Of a stretch of 64,000 bases of DNA, positions 24,407 to 33,998 are shown in pieces (position 1 is the stretch's first letter; every line of letters starts with the position of its first letter). The stretch covers positions 744,001-808,000 of the forward strand of contig CAVRGQ010000008.1 of assembly GCA_963720785.1 (NCBI GenBank). The letters run 5' to 3'. The notes below the pieces were generated by a model, which was not told where the DNA came from, did not search any database, and saw only the letters and a list, made by a program, of their open reading frames with translations. This DNA is from CAVRGQ01 sp963720785 (lineage in GTDB: Bacteria; Actinomycetota; Acidimicrobiia; IMCC26256; DASPTH01). The translations under genes were made by a program, and so were the position numbers.

Positions 24407-25903
24407 TCAATGCGGGTTGGGGACCTGCCACTCGAGCTTGGTGCCGCCGTAGGGACGCGCGGCTACTTCGAAGTGACCGCCGAGATTGCCCGCTCGCGCG
24501 GCGAGGTTCCGCGTGCCGTTGCCCTGCACGACGTCGTCGGCGATTCCGACACCGTCGTCGACGACCTGCAGGAAGACGGTGTCGCCACAGATCAGGGTGA
24601 CGTCGACCGACGTGGCCTGCGCATGACGGGCCACGTTCGAAAGTGCTTCGCGCAGGGTGGCGAGCAACTCGGCCGCGAGGGCGGGGTCGACGGCCTCGAC
24701 CAGGCCGTCGAGTCGGAGGCGGGGCTCGAACCCGAGCACCTCGCCTTCATCGGTGATGATCCGCTGGATCTCGTGGCGGAGCCCGGAGCCCTCGGTCTGG
24801 GAGGAGAGCCCGAAGATGACCGACCGCAGCTCGCGGATCGTGTCGTCGACCTGGTCGATGACTCCAGACAACCGCTCGGCGACGTCGGGCTGCTCGCAGC
24901 GCATCAGCGCGCCCTGGAGGGTGAGACCGGCCGCGAAGAGCCGCTGGATGGTCCGGTCGTGGAGGTCGCGCGCGATGCGGTCGCGGTCGTCGGCGACGCG
25001 GAGATCCTGTTCGGCGCGCCGGAGGAGTCGGTCAGCTTCCAGTCGTTCGCGGATGTCGCGCACGATCTTGACGTAGCTACGCGGCCGGCCCTCGGCGTCG
25101 CGTCGGACCTCGAGGGTGATCTCGACGGGCAGGTCGGCCCCGTCACGGTGTCGGTGCGTCGTGACGAAGGTGGTCGACGTGAGGTCACCGGTCTCGAACG
25201 GTGCGAGCAACGCGCGCAGCGACGCCGCGTCGAACTCGGGGGCGATGTGCAGCATGGTCATCCCGAGGAGCTCGCCGCGGTCGTAGCCGAGCTGGTCGAC
25301 GGCGCCCTGGTTGACGTGGGTGAAGCGCAACGAGTCGGCGTCGAAGATGAGCACGCCGTCGCTGATTGCGTCGACCACTTCGGACACGTTGCGGGCCTGC
25401 GCCTCGCTCTCAGCCCGTTCGGTGATGTCGCGGATCGCCGCGACCACTCGTAGGCCACGGTCGGTTCTCAGCGGGCTCAGGCTGATCTCGACCGGGAACT
25501 CGCTGCCGTCGGCGCGGAGACCGAAGAGCGCCATGCCTGCGCCCATCGACCGCGTCCGGGGCTCGGCGCGGTAGCGGGTCCGGTGCGCGCGGTGCGGCTG
25601 ACGCAGACGCTCGGGCAGCAGTTCGTCGACGGACCGACCGAGCAGGTCGGCGCGGTCGTAGCCGAACAGTTCCTCGGTCTGCCGGTTCACGAGCATGATG
25701 CGGCCCGACTCGTCGGCCATGACGAAGCCGTCGGGGGTGGCATCCAGCAATGCCCACGCACCCTCGTCGGTCAACTCCGCGTCGGACAGGGGTTGGAGCG
25801 CCTGCCCGTCATCGGGCAGCCCATCGGGCGGCAGGTGCGCGCCCGGACCGGTCGCGATGCGCGACCGAGCCGTCTCGCCCCGCAGCGATCCGTCACCCGT
25901 CAC
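24407..25903 (-). CDS. PAS-domain sensor histidine kinase (HisKA_3, NarL-partner type)
   Basis: About 498 residues from GTG 25903 (the start is uncertain; the frame is open further upstream). Two PAS domains: the first with WALLDATPDGFVMADESGRI and DGSEFPVEISLSPL, the second with VVDAISDGVLIFDADSLRF and LPVEITLEVRRD. The dimerisation/phospho-acceptor helix has DRIARDLHDRTIQRLFA (His in DLHD), and the ATPase domain LREALSNVARHA, VVDDGVGI and NGTRNLAARAGNLGG. There is no transmembrane segment, so it is a cytoplasmic sensor, possibly of redox or a ligand. No LuxR-type response regulator is adjacent, so it is an orphan here. Confidence 0.87.
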   Translation of the reverse strand: MTGDGSLRGETARSRIATGPGAHLPPDGLPDDGQALQPLSDAELTDEGAWALLDATPDGFVMADESGRIMLVNRQTEELFGYDRADLLGRSVDELLPERLRQPHRAHRTRYRAEPRTRSMGAGMALFGLRADGSEFPVEISLSPLRTDRGLRVVAAIRDITERAESEAQARNVSEVVDAISDGVLIFDADSLRFTHVNQGAVDQLGYDRGELLGMTMLHIAPEFDAASLRALLAPFETGDLTSTTFVTTHRHRDGADLPVEITLEVRRDAEGRPRSYVKIVRDIRERLEADRLLRRAEQDLRVADDRDRIARDLHDRTIQRLFAAGLTLQGALMRCEQPDVAERLSGVIDQVDDTIRELRSVIFGLSSQTEGSGLRHEIQRIITDEGEVLGFEPRLRLDGLVEAVDPALAAELLATLREALSNVARHAQATSVDVTLICGDTVFLQVVDDGVGIADDVVQGNGTRNLAARAGNLGGHFEVAARPYGGTKLEWQVPNPH

Positions 25904-26080
25904 CGTGTTGTCACGTCCCTGCGGGAACCCGGAGGGACCCGCTCCCTGGCACTCAGACCCCCCAACCTTGCCCCCTGTGGCGCGGCAGGTCAACCACAGG
26001 CCGCGGTCAACGGTCCACGGCGCGCACCCGCGACCGAATTTGGCCCTAACGTCAGGGGTCTCTGAAGAGGAGGCCCTCTG

Positions 26081-26197
26081 ATGGCCGACAAATCCCCGAA
26101 GAAGCCCAACGCGAAGAAAGCCGGCAAGACGCTCAAGGAAAAGCGTCACGACAAGCAGGCGAAGCGGGAAGAGCACAAGCCGAACTTCGGCACCTGA
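26081..26197 (+). CDS. Small lysine-rich protein (38 aa)
   Basis: Starts MADKSPKKPNAKKAGKTLKE and ends EEHKPNFGT. A strong site GAAGAGGAGG stands 7-16 bases before ATG 26081. Highly basic and predicted disordered or helical. It resembles in size and composition the protein at 12840. Function unknown; nucleic-acid or ribosome association is a guess from charge. Confidence 0.65.
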   Translation: MADKSPKKPNAKKAGKTLKEKRHDKQAKREEHKPNFGT

Positions 26198-26248
26198 CCC
26201 CCGGGTCGGTGCAGTGGGCCGGCTGGTGGTGGCGGCCCGGGAGTCGGT

Positions 26249-27466
26249 TCAGGCCGACGTGACCAACTCGGCGGCGTTGTCGCGCAGGATCTTGCGCGTC
26301 GTGTCCGCGTCGAACGCATCGAGGGAGCGCAGGTAGTCGCCGGGTTGCTCGGTGCCTTCGGCGTGCGGCCAGTCGGAACCGAACAACACGCGGTCGGCGC
26401 CAATCGCCTCGACAAGACGCGGGATGTCCTCCTCGGGGAACGGTGACACCCACACGTGGCGCTTGAGCACCTCGGAAGGGGTCTCGTCGACCGTGGCGCC
26501 GAACGCCTCGATGTAGCGGTTGGTGATCGACACTCCCGCGTGGTCGAGCACGTGCATGCAGTACTCCACCCACGCGCAGCCGAGCTCCACGGTCGCGACG
26601 CGCAGGTTCGGAAAGCGCCCGAACACGTTGCCCAGCACGAGCGAGATGATCGTGTCGAGGATCGCGCGGTCGCCGAAGTACAGCGCGCTCTTCAGGTTGG
26701 CGTGGTAGGCGGGGTCGGTGACGCCGTAGCGCTGGTACAGCAGCTTGAACGCGGCGTCGTACTGATCGGCACCGCCATGGATGTGGTAGGCGACCGGCAC
26801 GTCGGCCTCTTGGAGACGGGCCCAGAACGGGTCCCACTCGCGCTCCCCCGGTGAGCGACCGTTCGTCGGCCCCGGGCGCAGCGTGATGAGGCGCGCGCCG
26901 CGCTCGAGCACGAAGTCGAGCTCCTCGACCGCGCGTTGCGGGTCCAGCACGGGGATCGCCGCCGCGCTGTAGATGCGGTCCTGGTAGGCCCAACCCCAGT
27001 CGTCTTCCAGCCAGCGGTTGAACGAGCGGAACACCTTGTACGTCATGTCGATGCTGTCGGGGTTGAGCCCCTCGACGCCGACCGCGAGCGTCGGGAACAT
27101 CCACACCTGCTCGAGGTGCTGCTCGTCCATCACCTGCAGACGCGCGTCGCGGTCGCGGTAGTACTCGGGCAGGCGCTCCAGCACGAAGCGGGTGCTGTCC
27201 ATCCCGTGCACGTTGCGCCGCTCACCACCGTCGGCGAGCTCCTTGAGGCGCTGGTGCATGATGCCGGGCTTCGTGATCGGGTCGAAGGTGGGGTTCGCCA
27301 CCATCGTCTGCATCACGTTGCCGAAGAGGAGGCGCTTGCGCTTGCCCTCCGCCACCCACTTGACGAACTTCTGGACCGATTCGTCGCCGTAGCGGGTGAA
27401 GCAGTCTTCCGGCTCGTAATAGTGGTTGTCGGCGTCGATCAACCCGTACTCCGGCGCCTGGTCCAT
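26249..27466 (-). CDS. Amidohydrolase family protein (COG2159-like)
   Basis: 405 residues, intact. N-terminal metal motif LIDADNHYYEPEDCF, central AYHIHGGADQYDAAF, ATVELGCAWVEY, and C-terminal VLFGSDWPHAEGTEQPGDYL. ATG 27466 follows GGGGGTGA. It is a diverged relative of the proteins at 11432, 36230 and 55102. Likely a metal-dependent hydrolase or decarboxylase of a ring or acyl compound; substrate unknown. The flanking genes are unrelated, so it looks monocistronic. Confidence 0.87.
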   Translation of the reverse strand: MDQAPEYGLIDADNHYYEPEDCFTRYGDESVQKFVKWVAEGKRKRLLFGNVMQTMVANPTFDPITKPGIMHQRLKELADGGERRNVHGMDSTRFVLERLPEYYRDRDARLQVMDEQHLEQVWMFPTLAVGVEGLNPDSIDMTYKVFRSFNRWLEDDWGWAYQDRIYSAAAIPVLDPQRAVEELDFVLERGARLITLRPGPTNGRSPGEREWDPFWARLQEADVPVAYHIHGGADQYDAAFKLLYQRYGVTDPAYHANLKSALYFGDRAILDTIISLVLGNVFGRFPNLRVATVELGCAWVEYCMHVLDHAGVSITNRYIEAFGATVDETPSEVLKRHVWVSPFPEEDIPRLVEAIGADRVLFGSDWPHAEGTEQPGDYLRSLDAFDADTTRKILRDNAAELVTSA

Positions 27467-27559
27467 GCCGTCACCCCCGTGCTGGTCGGCCCGCACTCGC
27501 CTGGGCGGTGAAGATGTCAGACGATTCGCCTGCCGTCAAGCGGCGAAGCATCGGCGTCG

Positions 27560-28682
27560 ATGACGTGTGCAGTGGACGAAGTTGCCGCGTGCGGGGTGGG
27601 TGCCGCCGACGCCGAACTCGAGATCGAGGTCCGAGCCGCCGAGGGATCGTTCGCGTTCGGGCGCTTCGCCCGGCGCAGCGTGTCGTGGCTGGCGGGCGGC
27701 GCGATCCTCTACCTGCTCGCCCCGTCGATCCTCGGCGTGCTCGGCTCCGCCCACCGGCTCGTCGACATCGACTGGTACTGGCTCATCGCTGTGCTGCTGG
27801 CCGAGGTCGCGGTGCTGCTGTGCACGTGGGAGCTGCAGCGACTCCTGATCCACGCCGGGCCGCGCACCCAGGAGAGCTTCGTCGTCATCGCCGCGAGCCA
27901 ACTCGTCGGCAATGCCGTCGCGACCGCCGCACCGGTCGGCGGCGCGGCCGGCACCGCGGTGCAGGTGCGCACCCTCGCCCGTCGCGGTACCGACGCGTGG
28001 CGCGCCGCCAGTGGGCTCGTCGCCTTCTCGTTGCTCCAGGTGGCGAGCGTCGGCGCGCTCGCGTTGGTCGGGCCGTTCATGGTCGTGCTGGGCATGAGTG
28101 TGCCCGCGACGTTGGCGCGCACCGCGCTCTACGGCTGCGGTGCACTCGTGGTCATCACCGTGGTGCTCGTCGCCGCGCTGCGTACCGACACGATCGTCGA
28201 TCGCGTCGGCCCGGTGATCGCCCGCGTCGCGCGCCGCGACCCGTTACGCCTCACGGTCACCATGCGTCGTGAGCGGCGTCACCTGCGCCGCGCGCTGGCC
28301 GGACCAGGCTCGTGGAAGATCATGCTCGTCGCCCTGGCGCGGTCGATCGCCGACTTCCTCTGTCTGTTCTTCGCGGTCGCCGCGGTCACCCGCTGGCCGT
28401 CCCCCGCGCTCGGTGCTCCTCGCGTTCGTCGCCGCCGCGGTGCTGCGCATGTTCCCCTTCACCCCCGGCGGGCTCGGGCCGGTGGAAGCGGCCCTCATCG
28501 GGTTGCTCACCGCCGCGGTGACCACCCGTTCCGGCGCGGTGCTCGCCACCCTCGCGTACCGGGTCGCGTCGCTGTGGCTGCCGCTGCTCCTCGCCGTGCC
28601 CGCGGCGTGGTGGTTGCGCCGTCACCCGGGCCTCGCTCCCGTCCGGCACCTGCCGGCTGTCGCACGGCGTCTGGCCGCGTAG
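27560..28682 (+). CDS. Lysylphosphatidylglycerol-synthase-TM / flippase-like membrane protein (one frameshift)
   Basis: About 374 residues with many hydrophobic helices (WLAGGAILYLLAPSILGVL, WLIAVLLAEVAVLLCTWEL, LLQVASVGALALVGPFMVVL, ALVVITVVLVAAL, then after the slip VLLAFVAAAVLRMFPF and VASLWLPLLLAVPAAWWL). The family signature is the NAVATAAPVGGAAGTAVQVRTLARRG loop and FTPGGLGPVEAALIGLL. The frame slips by one base near 28407. This UPF0104/LPG_synthase_TM group moves or synthesises lipids. The soluble aminoacyl-transfer domain of MprF is absent. Confidence 0.8.
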
Positions 28683-28703
28683 TCCGGGGACCGCAGGCGT
28701 TCC

Positions 28704-29291
28704 CTACGCGTTCGCGAGCTTGTCCGACGCGGCGAGCGCGTCTTCGAACTGGCTGGCTCGTCGATCGCCGCGCGCGCCTGCGATCGGCAACAGGTGGCCG
28801 AGCAGCGTCTCGCAGATGTCGTGCAACTGCTCGACCTGCTCAGGCGACAGTTGGTCGAAGAGGTGCCGGCGCACGCTCTCGACGTGCGACGGTGCGGCCG
28901 CGGCGAGCGCTGCGAACCCGGCGTCGGTGAGCACCGCGTTGGCGCCCCGGCGATCGGTGGGACAGCCCTCCCGGCGCACCCAACCCTCGCGCTCGAGCCG
29001 GGCCACGGCGTGGGAGAGGCGACTGCGCGACGACTGGGTCGCGGCCGCGAGGTCGCTCATCCGCAGCGTCCGCCCCGGCGCATCCGAGAGCATCACGAGG
29101 ATCTCGTAGTAGCCGAACGGGAGCTGCGCATCTCGCTGCAGGTCGCGTTCCACCTCGTCCCAGAACAGCCGGGTCCCGAAGACGAAGGCGAGCCAGGTGG
29201 CGCGTTCGTCATCGTCGAGCCACCGCGGCTCGGGAGCCGTGGGAGCGGTCGGTGTCGTGGAGGCGTTGGTGGCGCTGGTCTTCGGGGCCAT
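28704..29291 (-). CDS. MarR family regulator
   Basis: 195 residues. Winged helix with LPFGYYEILVMLSDAPGRTLRMSDLAAATQSSRSRLSHAVARLEREGWVRREGCPTDRRG (recognition helix and wing). An N-terminal Ala/Thr/Pro tail follows ATG 29291. It is divergent from the yceI gene with a 113-base gap that contains several TTGA/TCAA half-sites. Almost certainly it represses yceI and itself. The ligand is unknown; MarR proteins next to YceI often respond to oxidants or phenolics. Confidence 0.9.
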   Translation of the reverse strand: MAPKTSATNASTTPTAPTAPEPRWLDDDERATWLAFVFGTRLFWDEVERDLQRDAQLPFGYYEILVMLSDAPGRTLRMSDLAAATQSSRSRLSHAVARLEREGWVRREGCPTDRRGANAVLTDAGFAALAAAAPSHVESVRRHLFDQLSPEQVEQLHDICETLLGHLLPIAGARGDRRASQFEDALAASDKLANA

Positions 29292-29314
29292 GGGATCAGC
29301 GTAACCCAAATTAG

Positions 29315-29358
29315 TTGACCTCTCAATCATCTAGTGATAGAGTGCTCAACTATTGAGC
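29315..29358. promoter_or_regulatory. MarR operator region between marR-like and yceI genes
   Basis: Two inverted repeats: TTGA-N4-TCAA (29315-29326) and GCTCAA-CTA-TTGAGC (29344-29358), with a further AGTCAACC at about 29360. The tract is AT-rich compared with its surroundings and holds both promoters. Confidence 0.65.
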
Positions 29359-29404
29359 AGTCAACCATGACGGCTCCCCCGCTCGACCCGACCAGGAGGT
29401 CCCC

Positions 29405-29977
29405 ATGACCGTCGCCGACACCACCACCCAGCTCCCCGGCTACATCCCCGGCACCTGGGTCATCGACCCCTCGCACTCCGAGGTCGCCTTCAGCGTGCGG
29501 CACCTCATGTTGAGCAAGGTCCGCGGCCGGTTCACCAGCTTCGAGGGCCGGCTCGTCACCGGTGACAACCCGCTCGCCTCGAGCGTGGAGGCCACCATCG
29601 ACCTCGCCTCGGTCAACACCAACGACGAGAACCGCGACGCGCACGTGCGTTCCGCCGACTTCTTCGACGTCGAGCAGTACCCGACGATGACCTACCGCTC
29701 CACCGGCGTGCGCGTGGCCGGCGACGGCTTCATCGTCGACGGCGAGCTCTCGCTCCACGGTGTCACCAAGCCCGTATCCCTCGCACTCGAGGTCGAGGGC
29801 TTCCTCCCCACGTCACCGTTCGGTGACACCCGCGTCGGCTTCACCGCCTCGGCCGACATCAACCGCAACGACTTCGGCGTGAAGTTCAACATGGTGCTCG
29901 ACAACGGCGGCGTCGGCCTCGGCGAGAAGGTCCACATCACCCTCGACATCGAGGCAGTGCTGCAGCCCGTCAGCTGA
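29405..29977 (+). CDS. YceI family lipid-binding protein
   Basis: 190 residues. The family start is GTWVIDPSHSEVAFSVRHLMLSKVRGRF, then ASVNTNDENRDAHVRSADFFDVEQYPTM, LSLHGVTKPVSL and the C-terminal beta strands FGDTRVGFTAS. It folds as a lipocalin-like barrel that binds isoprenoids or fatty compounds. No signal peptide is seen, unlike E. coli YceI, so it is probably cytoplasmic. AGGAGGT sits 5 bases before ATG 29405. Probably regulated by the divergent MarR. Confidence 0.93.
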   Translation: MTVADTTTQLPGYIPGTWVIDPSHSEVAFSVRHLMLSKVRGRFTSFEGRLVTGDNPLASSVEATIDLASVNTNDENRDAHVRSADFFDVEQYPTMTYRSTGVRVAGDGFIVDGELSLHGVTKPVSLALEVEGFLPTSPFGDTRVGFTASADINRNDFGVKFNMVLDNGGVGLGEKVHITLDIEAVLQPVS

Positions 29978-29994
29978 CCAGAGGGTCCGGCCTC

Positions 29995-30031
29995 AACCCC
30001 GGTGGCACCGAAACCAGGTGTCGCCGGGGTT
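29995..30031 (+). terminator. Hairpin downstream of yceI-like gene
   Basis: AACCCCGG (29995-30002) pairs with CCGGGGTT (30024-30031), with partial further pairing GGCACC/GGTGTC inside. It lies 17 bases after the stop. Confidence 0.6.
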
Positions 30032-30086
30032 GTGGGACCGGCGATCGGGGTATCCAGTGGTCCCCCGCTCGACTCCGGAGGCCCCC

Positions 30087-30434
30087 ATGTTCCGACTGCT
30101 CTTCCGACTGATCGTCCTGGCCCTGGCCGCCCTCGGTGCCAAGTCGCTCTACGACCGGCTCGCCCCCCACGCCGACGAGCTCGAGGCGACGGGTACCGAC
30201 CTCGTCGACCGCGCCTCCACCGCCACCCGCGACCTGGGCAAGTCGGTCACGGATGCCACGCAGCAGGTCGTCGGAACCGCCAAGAAGGGCGCCGGCGACG
30301 TGAAGGCCACCGCGGTCGACGCCGCGAACGAGGTCAAGGACGCGGCCGGGGACGCCCAGGCCAGCGCCGCCGACACGCTGTCGGCCACGATGTCGGAATC
30401 CTCCGCATCCTCGGCGCCGCACAACGGCGCCTGA
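30087..30434 (+). CDS. Small membrane-anchored helical protein
   Basis: 115 residues from ATG 30087 (GGAGG at 7 bases). Residues 2-20 are a hydrophobic helix (FRLLFRLIVLALAALGAK). The rest is an Ala/Asp/Lys-rich amphipathic helix with repeats such as DRASTATRDLGKSV, GAGDVKATAVDAANEVKDAAGDAQASA, like YtxH or apolipoprotein/LEA-type stress proteins. Function unknown; an envelope or stress role is a guess. Confidence 0.7.
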   Translation: MFRLLFRLIVLALAALGAKSLYDRLAPHADELEATGTDLVDRASTATRDLGKSVTDATQQVVGTAKKGAGDVKATAVDAANEVKDAAGDAQASAADTLSATMSESSASSAPHNGA

Positions 30435-30740
30435 GCCGCCCGAGCGGGTGCCGAACCCGCTCCACGGAACACGCGAACCCGCTCCCCGGAACACGAAGCT
30501 CACGAGCGCAGGACCCCGCCGAGCGGCTGCGCTCCCCATTGCCCCCGTCCGGGCGCCTATTGTGGTCGGAGTGGCTCGGCCGATGGCCGGAGCCGGACCG
30601 ACAGGCCGCGATCCCGAACCGTCGGCCGCAGGGGCGCAATGCGCCCGACTTCTTCGAGGGTGCACACCCTCCGTGAAACCAGCCGCGGACCGGGTCGGTG
30701 AACCCGGACCGGCGAGGGAGAACATGCTCGGATCGTTTGC
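30435..30740. other. Intergenic region without a recognised gene
   Basis: 306 bases between the helical protein and the helicase. An open frame on plus reaches to 30744, but it lacks a ribosome site and its residue mix (Pro, Arg, Ala) looks like a shadow. It presumably contains the helicase promoter. I see no repeat; the direct repeat GAACC(C)GCTCC at about 30456 and 30475 is short. Confidence 0.5.
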
Positions 30741-33700
30741 ATGACGGCGGCTCCTGAAGCCGTGCCGACCTGGCAGTTCGGCGTGTACGTCGACGCGGAG
30801 ACCTACGGCGACGCCACGGCGGAGCAACTCGCCGTGCTCGGCGCCGATCGCGCCGCGTGGGGCGAGGAGCTCCAGCGTCTGCTCCAGGAGGCCGAGGACT
30901 TCGTCGTCACCGCCCGCTCGCTCCGCTCGGACGACCGCGACTTCGTCCTCGCCAATGCGCAGGACGACCTCCGGCGGGTCACCGAGGCGTGGAATCGCTT
31001 CAACGGCACCGAGCGAGGCGGCGGTCGCGCAACCGGCAGCGCCGGGGCCGGGGACGTCGACGAAGCCGAGGCGCAGCCGCGCCGACGCAACCAGAAGGGC
31101 CAGACGCCCGAGGTCGAGCAGGTTCCGGGCGTGGTCCGGCTGCAGGTCTCGTGGCGACCCGGCCGCGTGGTCGTCTGGGGTGCGGGGCCCCGCACCCCTG
31201 GCGCCGACGCCGACGATGTGTCGGCGATGCTGGCGGCCGCGGGTGCGCCGGCGGCTGGTTGGGCTCCGCATGCCCCGGTCCCGCTACCGGGAGGCGGCAA
31301 AGCCGAGGCGTTCGTCGCGCCCGTCGGCGACATCCTGGGGTGGCTGGTCGCGGTCGGCGCCGGTCAGGTCGGCCGCGATGTCGGCGCGAGTGTGCGCTGG
31401 CTGGGCCAGATCGCAGTGTGGGCGGTGGAGCTCACCGCGCACGGCGCGATGGTTCCCCTGTTGGTCCAGCGCAAGAAGCGCGGCACCGACAGCGGTTCGG
31501 TGTCCTCGTTCACGGTCCGGTGGACCCCCGCGTCGGTCGACAGCCACCGGATGGACGCGCTGGCTGCGGATCTGCCGGCCAGCGTGCTGGCCCTCGACAC
31601 GTCGATCGACGCCCGCGCGCTCACCCGATCGGCGCTCACCGGCATGGTCGACGCGATCTGTCGCGACAGCGTGCGACGGATCGAGGTGCCTGCCGCGCCG
31701 CCGAACGTCCGCACCGCGAGCGACGTCACCGAAGCGTTCCTGGCCCGCCTCGACGGCAGCGCCTTCGACGCGCCGGTGCGCGTCGCCGCCGAGCTCGTGA
31801 CCCGCACGGCGAGTTGGGCCCGCCCGGTGACCGACGACCACGCAAAGCTCGTGGTCCGGCTCGATCCCCCGGACCGCAGCGACGCGTGGCAGCTCGAGAT
31901 CTTCGCCCCTTCACCCGACGGATCCCTCACGCCGATCGAGCGAGCCATCGTCAACGGTGGATCGGGTCGCGCCGCGCTCGAGAGCCAGCTGACCCGCATC
32001 GAACGCATGGTTCCCGCGCTGCTCCGCCCCACCGCCGTTCGTGGGCGTGTGGTCCTCGACGGGGACGAGGCGTGGGACCTGATGGCCTCGACCGGAGCGT
32101 TGCTCGCCGACGCCGGGTTCGACGTGCGGATCCCCGAGCTCGCCCGTCACCGCGCCACACCCACGCTCCGCGTGTTCGCGGAGACCTCGTCGACCGCGGT
32201 CGCGAGCGCGGCGCAACTCGCCGACGTGCGGTGGTCGGTGGTCTTCGACGACGTCGAACTGACCGCCGCCGACATCGCGCGCCTCGCCCAGCAGGCCCGC
32301 CCGCTGATCCGCTCCGGGGGGCGGTGGGTGGCGCTCGAGCGCGCCGACCTCGACGCGGCGGCCGCCGCGCTCGCGGAACGGGCCGCGACGAAGCAGTTGT
32401 CGGGCGGCGACATGCTCCGGCTCGCGCTCGGGCTCGAGAGCTCGCCGCTGGCGGGGGGCTTCTCCGTCGAGGGCGCCGGCTGGGCCGTCGACCTGCTCGA
32501 CGCGGCCAGCAACTTGTCGGCCACGTCGGCCGTGACCCCGGCCGGGTTCGCCGGCGACCTACGGAGCTACCAGACCGATGCGCTCACCTGGCTCGACTTC
32601 CTCGGCACGGCCGGGATCGGTGGGTGCCTCGCGCTCGACATGGGCCTGGGCAAGACCCCCACGACCATCGCCCGGCTCCTCGCCGATACCGGCTCCGGAC
32701 CGAGCCTCGTGATCGCGCCCGCCGCCGTCGTCGCCAACTGGGCGACGGAAGCCGCGGACTTCGCGCCCGCGCTGCGCGTCGCAGTGCACCACGGTGCGAA
32801 CCGTGCCGCGGTCGACGAGATCGCGGCCGTCGCGGCCGACGCCGACATCGTGATCACGACGTACGCCACCGCGGTGCGCGACATCGACGCGTTGGCCGAG
32901 GTCGAGTGGTCGCACCTCGTGCTCGACGAAGCGCAGGCGATCAAGAACCACACGAGTGAGACCGCGCAGCAGCTCCGGCGGATCCGCGCGCGTACGCGGG
33001 TCGCGCTGACGGGGACGCCCATCGAGAACGGCCTGGGCGATCTCTGGGCGATCCTCGACTTCACCAATCCCGGTCTCGTCGGCCCGCGCGCGCAGTTCAT
33101 CGCGCAACTCTCGGGCGAAGGAGATGCGCGAACTGCCGCCGAGGACGCGCTGCGCGCACTGAACGGGATCCTCGTGTTCCGGCGCACCAAGGCCGAGCCG
33201 ATGATCGCCGCGGAACTCCCCGACCGGATCGACGAGCTCGACCACTGCGCGATGACGCCGGAGCAGATCGGCCTCTACCAGGCCGTGCTCGACCAACTGG
33301 TCGTCGGCGCCGACGTGCCCGAGGGCGAGGAGCCACGCAAGGGGCAGATCCTCGCGGCCATCACCGCGCTCAAGCAGATCTGCAATCACCCTTCCGCGTA
33401 TCTCGACGACGACCTTCCGCTCGCCGGGCGCTCGGGCAAGCTCACGCGACTCGAGGAGATCATCGAAGCGGTGTTCGCCGCCGGTGAACGCATCCTCGTC
33501 TTCACCCACTTCGCCGAGTGGGGCCAGAAGCTCGCGACGTACCTGACCGAAGTCACGGGTACGCCCATCGAGTGCTACCACGGCGGCCTGACCCGCACCG
33601 TCCGGGACCGCATGATCGCCGACTTCCAGAGCGGCACCGGCGCCGGCGCGCTCGTCCTGTCGCTCAAGGCGGGCGGCACCGGCCTGAACCTCACCTCGGC

Positions 33701-33998
33701 GAACCACGTCGTCCTCTACGACCGCTGGTGGAACCCCGCGGTGGAGGACCAGGCACGCGACCGGGCATGGCGGATCGGCCAGAAGCACACGGTCATCTCG
33801 CACCGGCTCGTGTGCCCGGGCACGATCGACGAACGGATCGAAGAGGTCGTCGCCGGCAAGCGGCACATCGCCAACCTCGTGCTGCCGAAGTCGAGCTCGC
33901 TTGCCGACCTCGACACCGAGCAACTCCGGGCGGCACTCGGGATTCGTCCCGACGCCCTCATCGCCGAAGACCCGGACCGCACCGAGGCAACCGTATGA
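30741..33998 (+). CDS. SNF2-family DEAD/DEAH box helicase (HepA/HelZ-like)
   Basis: 1085 residues, intact. The N-terminal 580 residues are a poorly conserved region including a Gly/Arg-rich linker (about residue 90-130). The SNF2 ATPase core starts with LRSYQTDALTWLDFL near residue 608. Walker A DMGLGKTPTT is near 632, the DEAQ box (LVLDEAQAIKN) near 729, ALTGTPIEN, helicase-C LVFTHFAEWGQ, LSLKAGGTGLNLT, and motif VI QARDRAWRIGQ near 1003. The family remodels or translocates on DNA, with a repair or transcription-recycling role. Start ATG 30741 has no clear site. Coupled by ATGA to the next gene. Confidence 0.92.
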   Translation: MTAAPEAVPTWQFGVYVDAETYGDATAEQLAVLGADRAAWGEELQRLLQEAEDFVVTARSLRSDDRDFVLANAQDDLRRVTEAWNRFNGTERGGGRATGSAGAGDVDEAEAQPRRRNQKGQTPEVEQVPGVVRLQVSWRPGRVVVWGAGPRTPGADADDVSAMLAAAGAPAAGWAPHAPVPLPGGGKAEAFVAPVGDILGWLVAVGAGQVGRDVGASVRWLGQIAVWAVELTAHGAMVPLLVQRKKRGTDSGSVSSFTVRWTPASVDSHRMDALAADLPASVLALDTSIDARALTRSALTGMVDAICRDSVRRIEVPAAPPNVRTASDVTEAFLARLDGSAFDAPVRVAAELVTRTASWARPVTDDHAKLVVRLDPPDRSDAWQLEIFAPSPDGSLTPIERAIVNGGSGRAALESQLTRIERMVPALLRPTAVRGRVVLDGDEAWDLMASTGALLADAGFDVRIPELARHRATPTLRVFAETSSTAVASAAQLADVRWSVVFDDVELTAADIARLAQQARPLIRSGGRWVALERADLDAAAAALAERAATKQLSGGDMLRLALGLESSPLAGGFSVEGAGWAVDLLDAASNLSATSAVTPAGFAGDLRSYQTDALTWLDFLGTAGIGGCLALDMGLGKTPTTIARLLADTGSGPSLVIAPAAVVANWATEAADFAPALRVAVHHGANRAAVDEIAAVAADADIVITTYATAVRDIDALAEVEWSHLVLDEAQAIKNHTSETAQQLRRIRARTRVALTGTPIENGLGDLWAILDFTNPGLVGPRAQFIAQLSGEGDARTAAEDALRALNGILVFRRTKAEPMIAAELPDRIDELDHCAMTPEQIGLYQAVLDQLVVGADVPEGEEPRKGQILAAITALKQICNHPSAYLDDDLPLAGRSGKLTRLEEIIEAVFAAGERILVFTHFAEWGQKLATYLTEVTGTPIECYHGGLTRTVRDRMIADFQSGTGAGALVLSLKAGGTGLNLTSANHVVLYDRWWNPAVEDQARDRAWRIGQKHTVISHRLVCPGTIDERIEEVVAGKRHIANLVLPKSSSLADLDTEQLRAALGIRPDALIAEDPDRTEATV

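Noticed and set aside
23222..25453. A 743-residue plus-strand open frame
   Set aside because: Antisense to the dehydrogenase and the histidine kinase, with no domain; high-GC shadow.
30448..30744. Plus-strand open frame upstream of the helicase
   Set aside because: No ribosome site, no domain, and biased Pro/Arg content.
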